A DNA stretch of 50,523 bases from an uncultured Sutterella sp. (lineage in GTDB: Bacteria > Pseudomonadota > Gammaproteobacteria > Burkholderiales > Burkholderiaceae_F), in contig CAJLHF010000011.1 in NCBI GenBank assembly GCA_905206365.1, forward strand, positions 1-50,523, written 5' to 3'. A program made the translations under genes and the position numbers. Shown here one piece after another: positions 1 to 7,500 of this stretch (position 1 is its first letter; every line of letters starts with the position of its first letter). The notes below the pieces were generated by a model that saw only the letters and a program-made list of their open reading frames with translations, searched no databases and was not told the origin of the DNA.

Positions 1-54
1 GTCTGACGGCTCGGTAGGGAATCTCCGTCCCCTTTAGGGCGGAGAGGATGTCAA
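1..54 (+). mobile_element. IS200/IS605-type element end (partial, at window edge)
   Basis: The first ~54 bases form a CTCCG...CGGAG hairpin ending in GAGGATGTCAA. The same sequence occurs in inverted orientation at 50470-50523. The hairpin followed by a TGTCAA edge resembles the right end (guide-RNA-bearing end) of tnpB-type IS200/IS605 elements. No transposase is inside the window, so the rest of the element would lie to the left. Which end it is (left or right) is inferred from memory of similar elements, not proved. Confidence 0.55.
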
Positions 55-94
55 TGCCCCGGTAGCGGCACCCGCGAAGGGCCGCTTCGGTTTA

Positions 95-580
95 TCACCA
101 GTGATGGAAACCGTGGCCGCGGTGATGACGCGGGCCGTCCCCCATCATCGGGCAGTCGGGGTTGGGCCCCATGCCCATGCCGGGGCCGCCCATCGGGCAC
201 TGGGGGTTCGGCATCGGTTCGACGTTCTTGCGGATGCCGATGATGTTGGCCGCCACGGCCTTGCCCGTCTGCGCGTCGACGTAGGCGCGAACGCGGGTGC
301 CGTCGTCACGCATGAGGCGAACGTCCCAGACGAGACCGTACTGCGCGGTCTGACGGAGGTTGGCGCGGAAGCTCTTCGCTTCGTAGGTCTTTTCGGCCGT
401 AGCCACGGCGGCGCTCATCGCTACCGAGGGATTGACGGACTGAGCCGCTTCGGGGGCGGCGACTGCTTCGGCGGGGGCGGGCGCGGCGGGTTTCTGAGCT
501 TCGGTGGCGGCAAAGGCCACGGCGGCAACGGACATCGTGCCGGCGGCAAGGAGCGCGGCGAGGGTGTTCTTCTTCAACAT
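95..580 (-). CDS. Exported PepSY-like protein with Met/His/Gly-rich tail (copy 1)
   Basis: A 161-residue protein. The start was placed at the ATG at 580 because it is preceded by an AAGGAA ribosome site and opens directly into a signal peptide (residues 1-24, MLKK then a hydrophobic stretch ending AFA). Residues ~65-125 look like a PepSY domain: a Trp-containing strand, an Asp-Asp-Gly turn, then a 'vDa.tGkav' strand. The tail (from ~130) is rich in Met, Pro, Gly and ends in a His cluster, which suggests metal binding; this is inference. It is a tandem paralogue of the gene at 1004-1504, with near-identical signal peptide, core and tail. The upstream region holds a matching promoter/operator (663-718). 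Role is probably periplasmic, in envelope or metal stress; exact function unknown. Confidence 0.8.
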   Translation of the reverse strand: MLKKNTLAALLAAGTMSVAAVAFAATEAQKPAAPAPAEAVAAPEAAQSVNPSVAMSAAVATAEKTYEAKSFRANLRQTAQYGLVWDVRLMRDDGTRVRAYVDAQTGKAVAANIIGIRKNVEPMPNPQCPMGGPGMGMGPNPDCPMMGDGPRHHRGHGFHHW

Positions 581-662
581 GTTTCGATTCCTTTTTGTTG
601 TCGGGCACCGGTAGGAAGCGTTCGGCGCCTCGGCGAGCATGCTCGCCTATTGGATACGGGGG

Positions 663-718
663 AAGTATAGAGGTTGAAAATTAGGTTTTTCCTAGGGGAA
701 ACTTAGGAATTCCTAAGT
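663..718 (-). promoter_or_regulatory. Promoter with three 11-bp-spaced CCTAA boxes plus 18-bp palindrome
   Basis: Read on the minus strand: a perfect palindrome (701-718), overlapped by three hexamers CCTAAG, CCTAGG, CCTAAT that repeat every 11 bp (680-707), then 10 bp later a TATACT -10 (664-669). The last hexamer sits where the -35 would be. The arrangement of tandem boxes one helical turn apart over the -35 is typical of OmpR-family response regulators of the PmrA/QseB type. The same layout is found before the paralogue at 1623-1668. Confidence 0.55.
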
Positions 719-879
719 CAGAGTAACGGTCCGTATTTCCCAGACGAATCAGTTGATTACGGAAAGTCTTGCGGGAGTTGACCGGGGAACTCTGAAAACC
801 CGAGGAGAGTTCCGGGACGAAGGTTCTCGCCTCTTTTCGCGGCGCGGAAGGGAGCAACGCCGGAGGGGAAACCGAACGC

Positions 880-912
880 AAAGGGCGGCGTGTGCGCGAC
901 ACGCCGCCCTTT
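880..912 (-). terminator. Stem-loop downstream of PepSY copy 2
   Basis: Perfect 14-bp stem (AAAGGGCGGCGTGT / complement) with a 5-base loop, 90 bp after the stop of the 1004-1504 gene. The U-rich tail is only the end of the stem itself, so termination is likely but not certain. Confidence 0.6.
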
Positions 913-1003
913 CAAACGGAAGCATTGATGCATCGTCGGTCGCTCCGGTGGCGCAGAGGCTCGTTAGCTCGAGCCGGGCGTCGTCCGGGATTCGACGGGA
1001 AGG

Positions 1004-1504
1004 TTACCAATTGCGGTGGAACCCGTAGCCGCGGTGGTGACGCGGACCGTTATCCATCAGAGGGCAGTCGGGATTGGGACCCATCCCCATACCGGGCCCC
1101 ATGCCAGGTCCCATGCCCATGCCGGGGCCGCCCATCGGGCACTGCGGGTTCGGCATCGCGCGAGGCGCGTTGCGGCGGATGCCGATTTCGTTTGCGGCCA
1201 CGGCGTTCCCGGTTCGGGCGTCAACGTAGGCGCGCACTCGGGTGCCGTCGTCGCGAACGAGACACACGTCCCAGACGAGGCCGTACTCGGCGGTCTGGCG
1301 GAGGTTCGCGCGAACGCTCTTCGCGTTGTAGGCTTTCTCGGCCGAAGCGAGGGCGTCGCCCATCGACACGGAGGGCATCGTCGCCGTGACGGCGGGAGCG
1401 GCGACGGGGGCCGGGGTCGGGGTTTCGGCGGCGGCGAAGGCAACGGCGGCGACGGACATCGTGCCCGCGGCGATGAGAGCGGCAAATGCGGTCTTCTTCA
1501 ACAT
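1004..1504 (-). CDS. Exported PepSY-like protein with Met/His/Gly-rich tail (copy 2)
   Basis: A 166-residue paralogue of the protein at 95-580. Start at 1504 follows an AGAGGT ribosome site. Residues 1-25 are a signal peptide; residues ~60-120 are the PepSY-like core; the tail carries repeated GMGPGMGP units (one more than copy 1) and ends in a His-rich segment and Asn-Trp. The two genes are about 420 bp apart and each has its own promoter and downstream stem-loop, so they are two transcription units that arose by tandem duplication rather than one operon. Substrate or ligand unknown; metal binding by the Met/His tail is an inference. Confidence 0.8.
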   Translation of the reverse strand: MLKKTAFAALIAAGTMSVAAVAFAAAETPTPAPVAAPAVTATMPSVSMGDALASAEKAYNAKSVRANLRQTAEYGLVWDVCLVRDDGTRVRAYVDARTGNAVAANEIGIRRNAPRAMPNPQCPMGGPGMGMGPGMGPGMGMGPNPDCPLMDNGPRHHRGYGFHRNW

Positions 1505-1622
1505 AGTCTTTACCTCTTTTCCGTAGTTCGGGCTGTTTCGATGCGTCCGACGGCGAGGAACCGTCGTCGGGCATCGTCGAGTCTGGTCGTAAGGGAGAAG
1601 AGCATCCCTTTCGACTTGCTTT

Positions 1623-1668
1623 CAGTTTAGAAGCCGAAAATTAGGTTGGTTCGAGGAGAAAGTTAGTG
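1623..1668 (-). promoter_or_regulatory. Promoter of PepSY copy 2 with degenerate 11-bp boxes
   Basis: On the minus strand ACTAAC, CCTCGA and CCTAAT follow each other with an 11-bp period (1640-1667), then a TAAACT -10 (1624-1629). Spacing from the last box to the -10 equals that in the copy 1 promoter. The palindrome of copy 1 is degenerate here. Confidence 0.5.
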
Positions 1669-1765
1669 TTCCCTCAGTCGTTGTAACAGAAGTTGTCTTT
1701 TCTTGGAAAAACAGCATGTTGACGCTTTATTCCAGGGGCGGGACGAGGGTCTGAAGGGTGACGAA

Positions 1766-1796
1766 AAAAGGGGGACGCTTGGCGTCCCCCTTTCGG
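1766..1796 (-). terminator. Rho-independent terminator after hslO
   Basis: GGGGGACGC / GCGTCCCCC stem; on the minus strand it runs into a T6 tract. About 60 bp past the hslO stop. Confidence 0.8.
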
Positions 1797-1852
1797 GATC
1801 GAGACTCGACAACGCGCGAGCGCCGTTCGAGCTCACGGCAAAGCCGTGCGGA

Positions 1853-2752
1853 TCACGCCTTCGCGTTTAGATTCGCGTTGGCAAAAAGCGCGCGCACGTC
1901 CACTTCGTCGTAGCGGCGCACTTCGCCGCAAAAGTTGCAGGTCACTTCGATCGCGCCCTTTTCCTTTACGAGCTGAAGGGCGTCGGCTTCGCCGAGACCG
2001 CGAATCGTGTTTTCGACGCGTTCGTCCGAGCAGGCGCAACGGAAAACGGGCGTCGCTTCGCGCGTGACACGCGGTTCTTCTTCCCAGAAGAGGCGCGTGT
2101 TGATGGTGGTCGGGTCGAGCGTGAGGAGCTCTTCGCTCTTCACGGTCGAGGCGAACATCGAGAGACGGTCCCACGCTTCGGGATCGTAATTTTCGGGAAG
2201 CGTCCCGCCCGTGACGGGCATCTTCTGCAGCATGACGCCGCCCGCGGACGCGTCGTCCGCGGCAAGCAGAATACGCGTTTCGACCTGTTCGGACGTGCGG
2301 AAATACGCTTCGAGCGCTTCGGCGAAGGTCTTTCCTTCAAGGGGAACGATGCCCTGGTAGGGCTGGCGGTCCGCAGGACGCGATTCCGGATCGAGAATGA
2401 GGGCGCAGCGACCGTTCCCCGAGGCGTTGACGAGTTCGGTCATGCCGGCGTTGGGGTCGACTTCGCCCGCATCGGGTTTCATTTCGACGCACACGCGGAA
2501 GGAGAGGTCGCGTCGCACTTCGACGACGACAAGCTTCACGGGGCCGTCGCCCGCGATTTGCAAAAGAACCGAGCCGTCCGTTTCGAGAGCGGCGGCGGTC
2601 AGGAGCGCGGCAACCGTCACTTCGCCCGCAAGGCGTCGAACGGCCAGAGGAAGCGGGCGGTGAGCGAGCGCACGCGAGAGTTCGTCGCGAAGGGTCACCG
2701 TTTCGCCGCGTGCGTTCGCACGGACAAAGAGGAGTTTCTGAAGGGCATCCAT
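1853..2752 (-). CDS. hslO: Redox-regulated chaperone Hsp33
   Basis: A 299-residue protein with the length and layout of Hsp33. This cytoplasmic holdase binds unfolding proteins under oxidative stress. The C-terminal zinc redox switch is visible: a Cys-x-Cys pair (CAC) followed ~30 residues later by Cys-x-x-Cys (CNFC). The start at 2752 (MDALQ) was chosen because of a GGAGA ribosome site 5 bp upstream; a longer open frame to 2971 runs through the tRNA and is not credible. It is transcribed alone, between a tRNA-Pro upstream and a strong terminator downstream. Confidence 0.93.
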   Translation of the reverse strand: MDALQKLLFVRANARGETVTLRDELSRALAHRPLPLAVRRLAGEVTVAALLTAAALETDGSVLLQIAGDGPVKLVVVEVRRDLSFRVCVEMKPDAGEVDPNAGMTELVNASGNGRCALILDPESRPADRQPYQGIVPLEGKTFAEALEAYFRTSEQVETRILLAADDASAGGVMLQKMPVTGGTLPENYDPEAWDRLSMFASTVKSEELLTLDPTTINTRLFWEEEPRVTREATPVFRCACSDERVENTIRGLGEADALQLVKEKGAIEVTCNFCGEVRRYDEVDVRALFANANLNAKA

Positions 2753-2876
2753 GGCGATCTCCGAAAGAGGGCGGCCCGATGCGGCTTGGCGACACGGACG
2801 GCCCGAAAGCGGCTCGAATAAGGAAGATGGTACGACGCTCGGTAACGGGCGTCGTACTCGGGGAGCGGAAAAACAA

Positions 2877-2911
2877 CGAAAAAAGGTTGCCGACCGAAAT
2901 CGGCAACCTTC
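2877..2911 (-). terminator. Terminator after tRNA-Pro
   Basis: 11-bp stem AAGGTTGCCGA with its complement; minus-strand T6 tail. Lies 12 bp past the tRNA 3' end. Confidence 0.85.
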
Positions 2912-2922
2912 TGAATTTGTTC

Positions 2923-3000
<78 letters not shown>

Positions 3001-3227
3001 CTAGAAGAAAGAGTATAGCGCGGGCGTTGGAAAAAAGCAAGAGTCGAAAAAATGAAATTTCCGTCGCCGACCGTTCGCGGGTCCCGTGTCGTTCGAGACG
3101 GCGTTCGGTCGGTGCGACGCCATGCACGCGAGTCGTTATCGAGAATGTCTAAAATACGAAGACGTCTCGCTTCCGGTGCGGCTTTCGGCGGTTTCGGAAG
3201 GTTCTTCCTCTTTACCGGACGACTGTC

Positions 3228-4064
3228 ATGCTTGTTGATCTTCACATGCACTCCAACCGATCGGACGGCGCCCTGCCGCCCCGAGCGCTTGTCGAACTCG
3301 CGCACCGCAACGGCGTGACGCTCATGAGCCTTACGGACCACGACACGATGGAGGGCGTGGGGGAGGCACGGACCGTCGCCCGGGAGCTCGGCATCGAATT
3401 CATCTCGGGCGTGGAAATTTCGTCCCGCTGGGGCGGCCGAGGCATTCACGTGGTGGGCCTGGGGCTTGACGAAACGCGCGAAGACGTGACGGCCTTTTTC
3501 GATTCCGTCGCTCTGAGGCGCGACCGACGCGGTCGGGAAATGAATGCGTGCTTTGAAAAGCTCGGCATTCGCGGCGCCTACGAGGGCGCGCTCGCTCTTG
3601 CGGGGAACAAGTCGATCCTCTCGCGCACGCACTTCGCGCTTTGGCTTCTCAACGAAGGCTGGGTGAAGAATTACCAGGACGCCTTCGACAAGTACCTGCG
3701 ACCGGGCGCCCCCTGCTCGGTCGACGTCGACTGGCCGACCGTCGAAGAATCGGTGCGCTTCATTCGGGAAAAAGGGGGACTCGCCGTGCTCGCGCACCCG
3801 GGGCGCTATCACTTCTCGAGCGACTGGATGGTTGAGGAGCTCCTCAAGCACTTCAAGGCCGTAGGGGGCGAAGCGATCGAAGTCTGTTCGGGATCGCAAT
3901 CCCGCTCGGACGACGTGCGCTTTGCGGCGCTCGCGCAATCGATGGGCTTTTTGGCGAGTACGGGCTCGGACTGGCACAGCGACCGATCGAGCCGCCCGAA
4001 GCCGGGCGAGCAGCCGCAGTTGCCCGAGGGCGTCGTTCCGGTGTGGACGCGCTTCGGATTCTGA
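3228..4064 (+). CDS. rnm: PHP-domain 5'-3' exoribonuclease / nucleoside bisphosphatase (RNase AM, YciV family)
   Basis: A 278-residue PHP-family metallo-phosphoesterase. Metal ligands expected for the family are visible: HMHS near residue 6-9, TDHD at ~36-39, an E in GVEIS, a HPG at ~185 and a final DWH near 250. YciV/RNase AM removes 5' nucleotides from RNA (rRNA 5' maturation) and hydrolyses 3',5'-bisphosphonucleotides. Start ATG at 3228 gives the family's usual N-terminus; the ribosome site is weak. In many betaproteobacteria this gene is followed by a YrdC/TsaC gene and a site-2 protease; here only the protease follows, after a mobile-element remnant. Confidence 0.88.
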   Translation: MLVDLHMHSNRSDGALPPRALVELAHRNGVTLMSLTDHDTMEGVGEARTVARELGIEFISGVEISSRWGGRGIHVVGLGLDETREDVTAFFDSVALRRDRRGREMNACFEKLGIRGAYEGALALAGNKSILSRTHFALWLLNEGWVKNYQDAFDKYLRPGAPCSVDVDWPTVEESVRFIREKGGLAVLAHPGRYHFSSDWMVEELLKHFKAVGGEAIEVCSGSQSRSDDVRFAALAQSMGFLASTGSDWHSDRSSRPKPGEQPQLPEGVVPVWTRFGF

Positions 4065-4332
4065 CCGTTCCCGGTACCTCACGCACCTCGAACGCGTCGA
4101 ACGTTCGGGGGTGTTTCGTTTATTTCGAGTATTTCGAGTCGTTTCCGACCGCTCGGAAGGCCTCCGCCTTTCGTGTAGGATTAACGAGCCGTCGGGCCGA
4201 CGAGAGCCCGAAAACGCGCGTCCGCCGCCGATCGTGCGCGTGCCGCGCGTCCCTCCGACCTCACATCGGCGGCGCGCTCCGGGCCGTCCGTCGCGGAGCT
4301 CGGCCGGGGGCGGCCGTCCGCGGAAATTTTGT
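4065..4332. other. Intergenic stretch without recognised gene
   Basis: 268 bp between rnm and the IscB-derived element. I see no convincing gene, RNA or terminator in it. Confidence 0.5.
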
Positions 4333-4789
4333 CGTCAATCACCCCTGCCTGATGGCAGAGGCTTGAAGAAGCCAGATTGACCGGCCTCCGTGATCCGAAA
4401 GGAGAACTACGTTGCAGTTAGGTTACAAAACCCGCCTCGGAGTGCTTCCTCAGCTCCGGGCTCCGGAAACGGCAGAAGCAGACAAGCTTGGGGTAAGTAC
4501 GAAACGGTCTGCCGTTGCAATGCCGGGCTGCAACCACGGGTTTGCCACGGGCGACATGGTGAAGGCCGTTGTCCCTTCGGGGAAGAAGGCCGGAATCTAT
4601 CGGGGACGCGTGGCCGTCCGTAAAAGCGGCTCCTTCAACATTCAGACGCCCGAAGGCGTCATTCAGGGGATCGGTTGGCGTCATTGCCGACTGCTCTCAC
4701 ACAACGACGGATATGGGTATGCGTGGCTTCGCCCCGCACCTCATTCCTCCCCCGTCTGAAGACGGGGGTTTCCTGAGGTATTTCTATGA
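4333..4789 (+). mobile_element. IscB-derived miniature element, copy 1
   Basis: About 457 bp, matching 34636-35059 nearly throughout. It begins CGTCAATC, carries a CTGCC-TGAT-GGCAG hairpin and a GGCTT-GAAG-AAGCC hairpin at its left, and a CCCCCGTC-TGAA-GACGGGGG hairpin at its right. Paired hairpins with TGAA loops are typical of IS200/IS605-superfamily ends. Its interior codes a fragment resembling the C-terminus of IscB. The left hairpins may be the remnant of the IscB guide-RNA scaffold (inference). No transposase. Similarity to the second copy continues through TGAGGT and TTTCTATGA, i.e. into the start codon of the M50 protease gene. Confidence 0.7.
4412..4759 (+). pseudogene. IscB-like C-terminal fragment
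   Basis: A 115-codon frame that opens with TTG after a good AAAGGAGAA site. Residues ~45-105 (TGDMVKAVVPSGKKAG, then GRVAVRKSGSFNI and WRHCRLL..DGYGYA) resemble the C-terminal segment of many RRXRR/HNH proteins (IscB, the Cas9 ancestor). The RuvC and HNH nuclease domains are absent, and the first ~45 residues do not look like an IscB N-terminus. It is therefore a deletion product and not an active nuclease. Recognition of the family is from memory of its C-terminal motif. Confidence 0.6.
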
Positions 4790-5442
4790 GTTCTGTTGCG
4801 AGCGCCGTGCAAACCGTTTGCGTCTATGCGATCCCGCTCATTTTTGCGATCACGCTTCACGAAGCGGCTCACGGCTGGGCTGCGGCCCGTCTCGGGGACC
4901 GTACGGCCCTCTATCTCGGGCGCGTGACGGCGAATCCCGTTCCCCACATCGATCCCGTCGGCACGATCGCCGTACCGGGGGCGTTGCTTCTGCTTTCGGC
5001 CCTGACGGGCGGTGGCGGACTTCTTTTCGGTTGGGCGAAGCCCGTCCCGATCAACACCCGCAACTTCCGACGGCCGCTTCGCGACATGATGCTCACGGCC
5101 GCTGCGGGTCCCGCGGCCAACGCCCTGCAGATGGTCTTCTGGCTTTTTTTGCTCAAAGGGCTCGTCGGTTTCGGCATCTACGAAAAGTTCGTTGTGAGCG
5201 TCTGCACGGCGGGGATTTCGACGAACCTCATGCTGATGGCCTTCAACCTGATTCCGATCCCGCCTTTGGACGGGGGCCGCATCCTGCGGGGCCTGCTTCC
5301 GGGGCGCAGCGGTTACTGGCTCGATCGCGCCGAACCCTACGGCTTCGTGATTCTCGTCGTTTTGATGATGAGCGGCGCGCTTTCCTACTTCATCGCCCCC
5401 TTCCTCTGGGCTGGGCAGGCGATCGTCAATGCCGTGCTCTAA
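4786..5442 (+). CDS. Site-2 protease family (M50) membrane metalloprotease
   Basis: A 218-residue polytopic membrane protein. The zinc motif His25-Glu26-x-x-His29 (HEAAH) lies in the first membrane helix, and the third ligand is Asp162 in the NLIPIPPLDGGR segment, both classic for M50 rhomboid-unrelated intramembrane proteases. This short type lacks the PDZ domain of RseP. Substrate unknown. The ribosome site (TGAGGT) and ATG belong to sequence shared with the mobile element copy at 34636-35059, so translation now starts from element-borne sequence. Followed 9 bp later by a methyltransferase gene, likely co-transcribed. Confidence 0.88.
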   Translation: MSSVASAVQTVCVYAIPLIFAITLHEAAHGWAAARLGDRTALYLGRVTANPVPHIDPVGTIAVPGALLLLSALTGGGGLLFGWAKPVPINTRNFRRPLRDMMLTAAAGPAANALQMVFWLFLLKGLVGFGIYEKFVVSVCTAGISTNLMLMAFNLIPIPPLDGGRILRGLLPGRSGYWLDRAEPYGFVILVVLMMSGALSYFIAPFLWAGQAIVNAVL

Positions 5443-5451
5443 GGAGGTTTT

Positions 5452-6027
5452 ATGGACGACACTTCGGCGTGCACTTGCAACTGCAGCGCGCTTCCCTGCG
5501 CCTGGGTGATGCGTTTTTTCCCGATTCTGCCTCGCGGTGCTCGCATTCTCGACGTCGCGGCGGGCGAAGGGCGCCATACGTCGCTCTTTTTGCTCGAAGG
5601 CTTTCGCGTGACGGCGGTCGACGTCGACGTCTCGCACCTTGAGGCGCTCGTCGGCACCCCGGGGTTGACGCTCGAATGCCGCGATCTGGAGGCGGAAGCC
5701 TGGCCCTACGACAAAGAATCGTTCGACGGCATCGTCGTCACGAATTACCTCCACCGCGAACACTTTCCCCACTACTGGGAGAGCCTCGCGCCGGGCGGGC
5801 TCTTCCTCATGGAAACGTTCCTGCGCTCGAACGAATACATCTGGGGGCGGCCGAAGAATCCCGCGCACGGCTTCGAGAACGGCGAACTCCTTCGGCTCGT
5901 GCCCGAAGGTGCCCGCATCATCGCGTACGAAGAGGGAATGACGTCCGACAACCGGCTTGTCGCACGCATCGCGTTTGCGAAACCCGGTCGTGTCGAGCCC
6001 TACGGCTACCCGCTTCGCGCCCGTTGA
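5452..6027 (+). CDS. Class I SAM-dependent methyltransferase
   Basis: A 191-residue protein with the Rossmann motif I ILDVAAGEGRHT (residues ~33-44), an acidic end of strand 2 (VTAVDVDVS), and a motif IV-like strand (FDGIVVTNYLH). Size and motifs fit small TehB-like or thiopurine-type methyltransferases; substrate not predictable. An AAGGAGGT site lies immediately upstream, and the gene follows the M50 gene by 9 bp. The N-terminus carries CTCNCS, a small Cys cluster of unknown meaning. Confidence 0.85.
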   Translation: MDDTSACTCNCSALPCAWVMRFFPILPRGARILDVAAGEGRHTSLFLLEGFRVTAVDVDVSHLEALVGTPGLTLECRDLEAEAWPYDKESFDGIVVTNYLHREHFPHYWESLAPGGLFLMETFLRSNEYIWGRPKNPAHGFENGELLRLVPEGARIIAYEEGMTSDNRLVARIAFAKPGRVEPYGYPLRAR

Positions 6028-6239
6028 CCGGTAGGCGAGCTCGCTCCAAAACGGCCGGGGAAGCGTTGCCCAAAGCTCTTTCCCGACGGCCGATTTCGTT
6101 CGCAAAAGCGTTTGCGAATGTTTCTCCCCTCCGAGAATGCCCCGCGTACGCGGCGCAAAAGGCCGGAGAGGTTTGATAAAATTCCGCGATCAACGCCCGG
6201 CAAAGCCAGCCGGACGAACTACGAAGGAATCCATACAGA

Positions 6240-7409
6240 ATGACCAAGCACGTGCTTCGTCTCGCGGCGATTTCGCCCGCGCTCATCGCGCTTTCGGGCT
6301 GCTCCTACTTCGGTATCGACCAGTACTTCAACCAGGACAAGGTTCAGTACGAATCCTCGAACACCCGACAGAACCTCGAGGTGCCGCCCGACATGGCGCC
6401 GATTCCGCAGGACGACCGCTTCCAGGTTCCCTCGCGTCCCTCCGTCGTGAGCATGAACGCCGAGGCCGCCCGCGAAGCGGCCGCCAACGCCGGCAAGACC
6501 GTGACGCCTTCCTCGATCGTCGCCACGACCGTTACCGCCAAGGTGATGCGCGAAGGGGGCGAACGGTGGTTGCGCGTGAACGCGCCCGCCGATCAGCTCT
6601 GGGCCGTCGTTCAGGACTTCTGGCCGTCCGTGGGTCTCACGATCCTGAAGCAGGACCCGAAGACGGGCTATATGGAAACCGTTTGGGCCGAAAACAAGGC
6701 GAAGCTCCCGCAGGACATCATCCGCGGCACGCTCGGCAAGGTGCTTGATTTCGCGTACTCGACGGGCGAACGCGACCAGTACCGTTGCCGCCTCGAGCGC
6801 ACGCCCGACGGCTCGACCGACATTTTCATCACGCACCGCTCGATGGTTGAAGTGGTGAGCGGTGCTCAGAACGAAACGACGCTTTGGCAGCCCGGTCCGA
6901 CCGACACGACGATGGAAGCCGAAATGCTCCAGCGCCTCGCGCTTCGCATCGACGCCGAATTCAATCCCGATGCGGCGGAGCCGCTCAAGGCCGAAGACGT
7001 TCGCAAGGACCTCATCCAGGTGCCCGCCGAACCGAAGAGCAATATCGTGAAGTCGGCCGAGGGCGTCGTCGAAGCGGTCGAACTCAAGGAACCCTACGAC
7101 CGCGCCTGGCGTACGGTCGGCCTCGTGATCGACCGCATGGGCTTTGAGCTCGTCGACCGCGACCGCGTGGCGGGCTACTTCATGGTGCGCTACCTCGATC
7201 CGAAGTACGAAGCGACGAAGAAGAGCGAACAGGGCTTCTTCACGAACCTCTTCGGCTCCGACAAGGCGGTCGACGCTCCGAACTACCGCATCCACCTCGC
7301 GGACGAGGGCGCGATGACGCGCATTACCGTCCAGGCGGGCGACGGCAACGCCGACACCACGGGTGTTGCGCCCAACATCCTCACGCTTCTGGCCGAACAG
7401 CTCCGCTGA
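6240..7409 (+). CDS. bamC: Outer-membrane assembly lipoprotein BamC
   Basis: A 389-residue lipoprotein with signal and lipobox LSGC (Cys21). After the lipid anchor comes a long unstructured segment with the family's VPPDM-type sequence, then two helix-grip domains (~110-215 and ~285-385). BamC is an accessory part of the BAM complex that inserts outer-membrane beta-barrel proteins. In most betaproteobacteria bamC follows dapA; here dapA is absent and the gene follows an unrelated methyltransferase gene by 212 bp, so it probably has its own promoter. Confidence 0.85.
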   Translation: MTKHVLRLAAISPALIALSGCSYFGIDQYFNQDKVQYESSNTRQNLEVPPDMAPIPQDDRFQVPSRPSVVSMNAEAAREAAANAGKTVTPSSIVATTVTAKVMREGGERWLRVNAPADQLWAVVQDFWPSVGLTILKQDPKTGYMETVWAENKAKLPQDIIRGTLGKVLDFAYSTGERDQYRCRLERTPDGSTDIFITHRSMVEVVSGAQNETTLWQPGPTDTTMEAEMLQRLALRIDAEFNPDAAEPLKAEDVRKDLIQVPAEPKSNIVKSAEGVVEAVELKEPYDRAWRTVGLVIDRMGFELVDRDRVAGYFMVRYLDPKYEATKKSEQGFFTNLFGSDKAVDAPNYRIHLADEGAMTRITVQAGDGNADTTGVAPNILTLLAEQLR

Positions 7410-7430
7410 TCGTCGGGAAGCGTCCGAACG

Positions 7431-7475
7431 AAGGGAGGTCGACCGTGCGGTCTTCCTCCTTTCTTTTTGTCCGAA
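7431..7475 (+). terminator. Terminator after bamC
   Basis: Imperfect stem AAGGGAGG..GACCG / CGGTC..CCTCCTTT followed by TCTTTTTG. It overlaps the leader of the next gene. Confidence 0.6.
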
Positions 7476-7500
7476 ACCGTCCGTTCTCAGGAGCCGATCC

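Noticed and set aside
4412..4759. A functional small IscB-like protein
   Set aside because: Only a C-terminal segment remains and the equivalent frame in the second copy is broken, so it is treated as a remnant although a good ribosome site is present.
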